Made by a program: the position numbers and the translations under genes | In this document: positions 61,682 through 64,000 of the stretch, one piece after another | Layout of the letters: every line of letters begins with the position of its first letter | How positions within the stretch are numbered: the stretch's first letter is position 1 | NCBI RefSeq assembly: GCF_004135205.1 | Contig: NZ_CP035490.1 | Location: 6,067,501 to 6,131,500 of the forward strand | DNA length: 64,000 bases | Reading direction: 5' to 3' | Origin: Hahella sp. KA22 | Lineage (GTDB): Bacteria; Pseudomonadota; Gammaproteobacteria; Pseudomonadales; Oleiphilaceae | Notes under the pieces: model-generated | What the model was told of the DNA's origin: nothing | Databases searched by the model: none | Seen by the model: only the letters and a program-made list of their open reading frames with translations

Positions 61682-62976
61682 TGCGCAAGAATCTGCCGTT
61701 CGCTTTATTCACGGCCGTCATTACTCTGGTTCTGTCCTTGCCTATTTTGGGCCTGAAGCTAACTCATGAAGGCACCAAACTCGTACTCGAAGGCGCTACG
61801 CAAAGCACCTACGTGTACATTTTACTCGCCGCAGCAGTGGTTTTCCTGAGCCAGCTGTTTAGAGAGCAGCTAAATGCCGCCAAAGCAGCGGTCAAGCCAA
61901 AAGGAAATATTCTGGCCAAGCTAATGCCGCCGGAAGAAAAGCGCGCCATGGCCGGCAAAATCTTTTTTGTCGTCCTGCTTATCGCCGCTGTTCTGGTTCC
62001 TTTCAATACCGGACGCATATGGTCTGACATAGCCACTCTGGCGCTTATCTACGTTATTCTTGGCCTTGGTCTGAATATCGTAGTGGGCCTGGCCGGCTTG
62101 TTAGACCTTGGTTACGTCGCTTTCTACGCTGTCGGCGCTTATAGCTACGCTCTGTTATCGCAATACTTTGGTTTGTCATTCTGGGTGTGTCTGCCTATCG
62201 GAGCGTTGCTTGCTGCGACATTCGGTTTCCTGCTGGGCTTCCCGGTATTGAGATTACGTGGAGACTATCTCGCCATCGTGACTTTAGGTTTCGGGGAAAT
62301 CATCCGTATTCTCTTGAACAACCTGACCAGCCTGACCGGCGGGCCTAACGGTATTGGCGGCATTCCTAAGCCAACTATCCCGATGCTGCAGTTCGATCCT
62401 GAGTTCTCCATCGTGAACCTGGAATTCAGTCGCAGAGCCGCTGAAGGCAATGTTGCATTCCATGAGTTCTTTGGCGTTCCTTACGACTCATCCTTGAAAG
62501 TCGTCGTGCTTTACCTCATCGCACTAGTGCTGGCTTTGGTGACGATCTTTATCGTGCGCCGCCTGATTCGCATGCCTGTAGGACGTGCATGGGAAGCCCT
62601 GCGTGAAGACGAGATCGCATGCCGCTCGCTGGGCTTGAACCGCACCGCTATCAAGCTGTCCGCCTTCACCATCGGCGCGGCATTCGCAGGTTTTGCCGGC
62701 TCCCTGTATGGCGCTCGCCAAGGCCATATCAGCCCTGAGTCGTTCATATTCTTCGAGTCCGTTATTATCCTCGCCATCGTTGTTCTTGGCGGTATGGGCT
62801 CGCAAATCGGCGTTATGGTCGCAGCCGTTCTGGTGGTGCTGCTTCAGGAACTGTCGCGGGAGTTCGACGAGTATCGTCTACTCGCCTTCGGAATGGTCAT
62901 GGTGTTGATGATGATCTGGTGTCCGCAAGGCCTGATCCCGATGAAACGCCCACATCTGCAGTTGAAACAGGAGTAG
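61681..62976 (+). CDS. livM: Branched-chain amino acid ABC transporter permease LivM
   Basis: 431 residues. The first 100 residues are an extra region with one or two helices, as in gammaproteobacterial LivM; the conserved core begins [20 protein letters not shown] and contains [34 protein letters not shown], and the coupling helix [20 protein letters not shown]. It ends [15 protein letters not shown]. With LivH it forms the permease heterodimer. It is 4 bp before livG. Confidence 0.95.
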   Translation: MRKNLPFALFTAVITLVLSLPILGLKLTHEGTKLVLEGATQSTYVYILLAAAVVFLSQLFREQLNAAKAAVKPKGNILAKLMPPEEKRAMAGKIFFVVLLIAAVLVPFNTGRIWSDIATLALIYVILGLGLNIVVGLAGLLDLGYVAFYAVGAYSYALLSQYFGLSFWVCLPIGALLAATFGFLLGFPVLRLRGDYLAIVTLGFGEIIRILLNNLTSLTGGPNGIGGIPKPTIPMLQFDPEFSIVNLEFSRRAAEGNVAFHEFFGVPYDSSLKVVVLYLIALVLALVTIFIVRRLIRMPVGRAWEALREDEIACRSLGLNRTAIKLSAFTIGAAFAGFAGSLYGARQGHISPESFIFFESVIILAIVVLGGMGSQIGVMVAAVLVVLLQELSREFDEYRLLAFGMVMVLMMIWCPQGLIPMKRPHLQLKQE

Positions 62977-62980
62977 GACA

Positions 62981-63736
62981 ATGCTGTCTGTTCGCGAATT
63001 ATCCATGAGGTTCGGCGGCCTGCTCGCAGTAAATGGCGTATCGCTGGACGTCAACGAACGGGAAATCATTTCCATTATCGGCCCTAACGGCGCAGGTAAA
63101 ACGACTGTCTTTAACTGCATCTCCGGCTTCTATAAGCCGACCTCAGGGCAAATCACCTTCAAAGGTAAGCAGGTACAAGGGCTGCCTGACTTTAAGATTT
63201 CCCGCCTTGGCATGGTTCGCACGTTCCAACACGTGCGTCTATTCAACCGCATGACGGTGATTGAGAATCTGTTGGTGGCGCAACATCGCCATGTCAACAC
63301 GAACCTCCTCTCCGGTTTATTGAAAACGCCTTCTTATCGCAAGAAAGAAAGCGAAGCCATGGAGAAAGCCGCCTATTGGCTCAAGAAAGTCGATCTGCTG
63401 CCACTCGCCAACCGCGAAGCGGGTAACCTGGCTTATGGCCAACAACGCCGTCTGGAAATTGCTCGCTGCATGGTGACAGGGCCAGATCTGTTGATGTTGG
63501 ACGAACCCGCAGCCGGCTTGAACCCGAAAGAAACCCGGGATCTCGACGAACTGATAGTCAGCCTAAAGCACGACTACAACGTCTCCATTCTGTTAATAGA
63601 GCACGATATGGGACTGGTAATGGGCATTTCTGATCGCATCTACGTTGTCAGCCAGGGCACGCCTTTGGCCGACGGCACGCCTGATGAAATTAGAACGAAC
63701 GCAGATGTCATCAAGGCGTACTTGGGAGAAGACTAA
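62981..63736 (+). CDS. livG: Branched-chain amino acid ABC transporter ATPase LivG
   Basis: 251 residues. Walker A GPNGAGKTTVFNCI (about 37), Q-loop MVRTFQHVRLFNRMTVIENL, signature NLAYGQQRRLEIARCM (the YGQQR variant of this family), Walker B LLMLDEPAAGLNPKET and H-loop LLIEHDM. LivG class rather than LivF, by AAGLNPKET. It overlaps the next gene by 1 bp (TAATG). Confidence 0.96.
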   Translation: MLSVRELSMRFGGLLAVNGVSLDVNEREIISIIGPNGAGKTTVFNCISGFYKPTSGQITFKGKQVQGLPDFKISRLGMVRTFQHVRLFNRMTVIENLLVAQHRHVNTNLLSGLLKTPSYRKKESEAMEKAAYWLKKVDLLPLANREAGNLAYGQQRRLEIARCMVTGPDLLMLDEPAAGLNPKETRDLDELIVSLKHDYNVSILLIEHDMGLVMGISDRIYVVSQGTPLADGTPDEIRTNADVIKAYLGED

Positions 63737-64000
63737 TGCTTACACTCGAGAATGTTTACACCCACTACGGCAAGATCGAAGCTCTGCACGGCATCAGTCT
63801 GAAAGTCAATCAAGGTGAAATCGTCTCATTGATCGGCGCCAACGGCGCAGGTAAAACCACGTTGTTGATGACGGTCTGTGGCGACCCGAGAGCCAGTGAT
63901 GGCCGCATTACCTTTATGGGCAAAGACATCACCGAAACGCCCACTTCCGAAATCATGCGCAGCGGCATAGCCATTGTGCCTGAGGGTCGTCGTGTTTTTT
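63736..64000 (+). CDS. livF: Branched-chain amino acid ABC transporter ATPase LivF, 5' part
   Basis: The first 88 codons are visible: MLTLENVYTHYGKIEALHGI, Walker A GANGAGKTTLLMTV and IVPEGRRVF just at the end, the Q-loop-like LivF signature. The gene continues past the window. It is the second ATPase of the importer, partner to LivG. Order livK-H-M-G-F is the common one. Confidence 0.95.
   Translation, partial: MLTLENVYTHYGKIEALHGISLKVNQGEIVSLIGANGAGKTTLLMTVCGDPRASDGRITFMGKDITETPTSEIMRSGIAIVPEGRRVF

Noticed and set aside
1-64000. CRISPR arrays, insertion sequences, prophage or tRNA-linked islands
   Set aside because: No regularly spaced repeats, transposase, integrase or phage structural genes were found, and I could not identify a tRNA by eye; a tRNA scan was not possible here.

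Overview
The window looks like chromosomal DNA of a free-living, probably marine, gammaproteobacterium of moderate GC content. The gene content and protein style (a Pseudomonas-like polyol ABC operon, an AsrA-like Lon, Lut-type lactate genes next to pdhR-aceEF, PEP-CTERM proteins) fit a Hahella-type organism. That species guess is inference from memory and was not checked. There is no rRNA, no CRISPR array, no recognisable transposase or phage gene, and I identified no tRNA.

Layout. 1-7 kb: the 3' end of a CobW-family gene, a sialidase-like propeller protein, small unknowns, two LysR regulators (one divergent from an FMN azoreductase), and a glycerate kinase. A MarR regulator lies divergent from a lipoprotein gene, with three copies of a 13-bp element around them. 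8-16 kb: a leftward polyol operon, mtlE-mtlF-mtlG-mtlK-mtlD-mtlR. Its mannitol dehydrogenase is fused in frame to a short-chain (sorbitol-type) dehydrogenase. 16-20 kb: an overlapping pair of unknown genes (176 and 1128 aa) behind a strongly structured leader. 20-24 kb: PbpG-type peptidase, a PhzF-like protein, a GNAT acetyltransferase and unknowns. 24-28 kb: three tandem PEP-CTERM paralogues plus a fourth, unusual one, with a multi-hairpin intergenic element. 28-37 kb: a DUF4124-type protein, a LysR/NmrA-like divergent pair, an AraC regulator, a DMT exporter, an orphan periplasmic binding-like protein and a Sel1 protein.

37-49 kb: a central carbon module. pdhR-aceE-aceF runs leftward. lutA-lutB-lutC plus a large FAD/Fe-S D-lactate dehydrogenase run rightward. 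Two near-identical TGGTATKACCA operators lie in the shared 581-bp intergenic region, so one GntR regulator probably couples lactate oxidation to pyruvate with pyruvate oxidation to acetyl-CoA. 49-56 kb: PilZ protein, a four-gene MacAB-like export system, a second copy of the orphan binding-like protein, an HNH protein, CnoX, and a YbaK-type deacylase. 56-64 kb: an AsrA-like Lon protease behind a sigma-32-like promoter, then the livKHMGF branched-chain amino acid transporter, cut off at the window end.

Most of the window is ordinary core metabolism. The parts that most deserve a second look are the MtlD-SDR fusion, the unknown 176/1128-aa pair with its leader, the dispersed hairpin repeat and multi-hairpin element near the PEP-CTERM cluster, the MarR element triplet, and the pair of orphan periplasmic paralogues.
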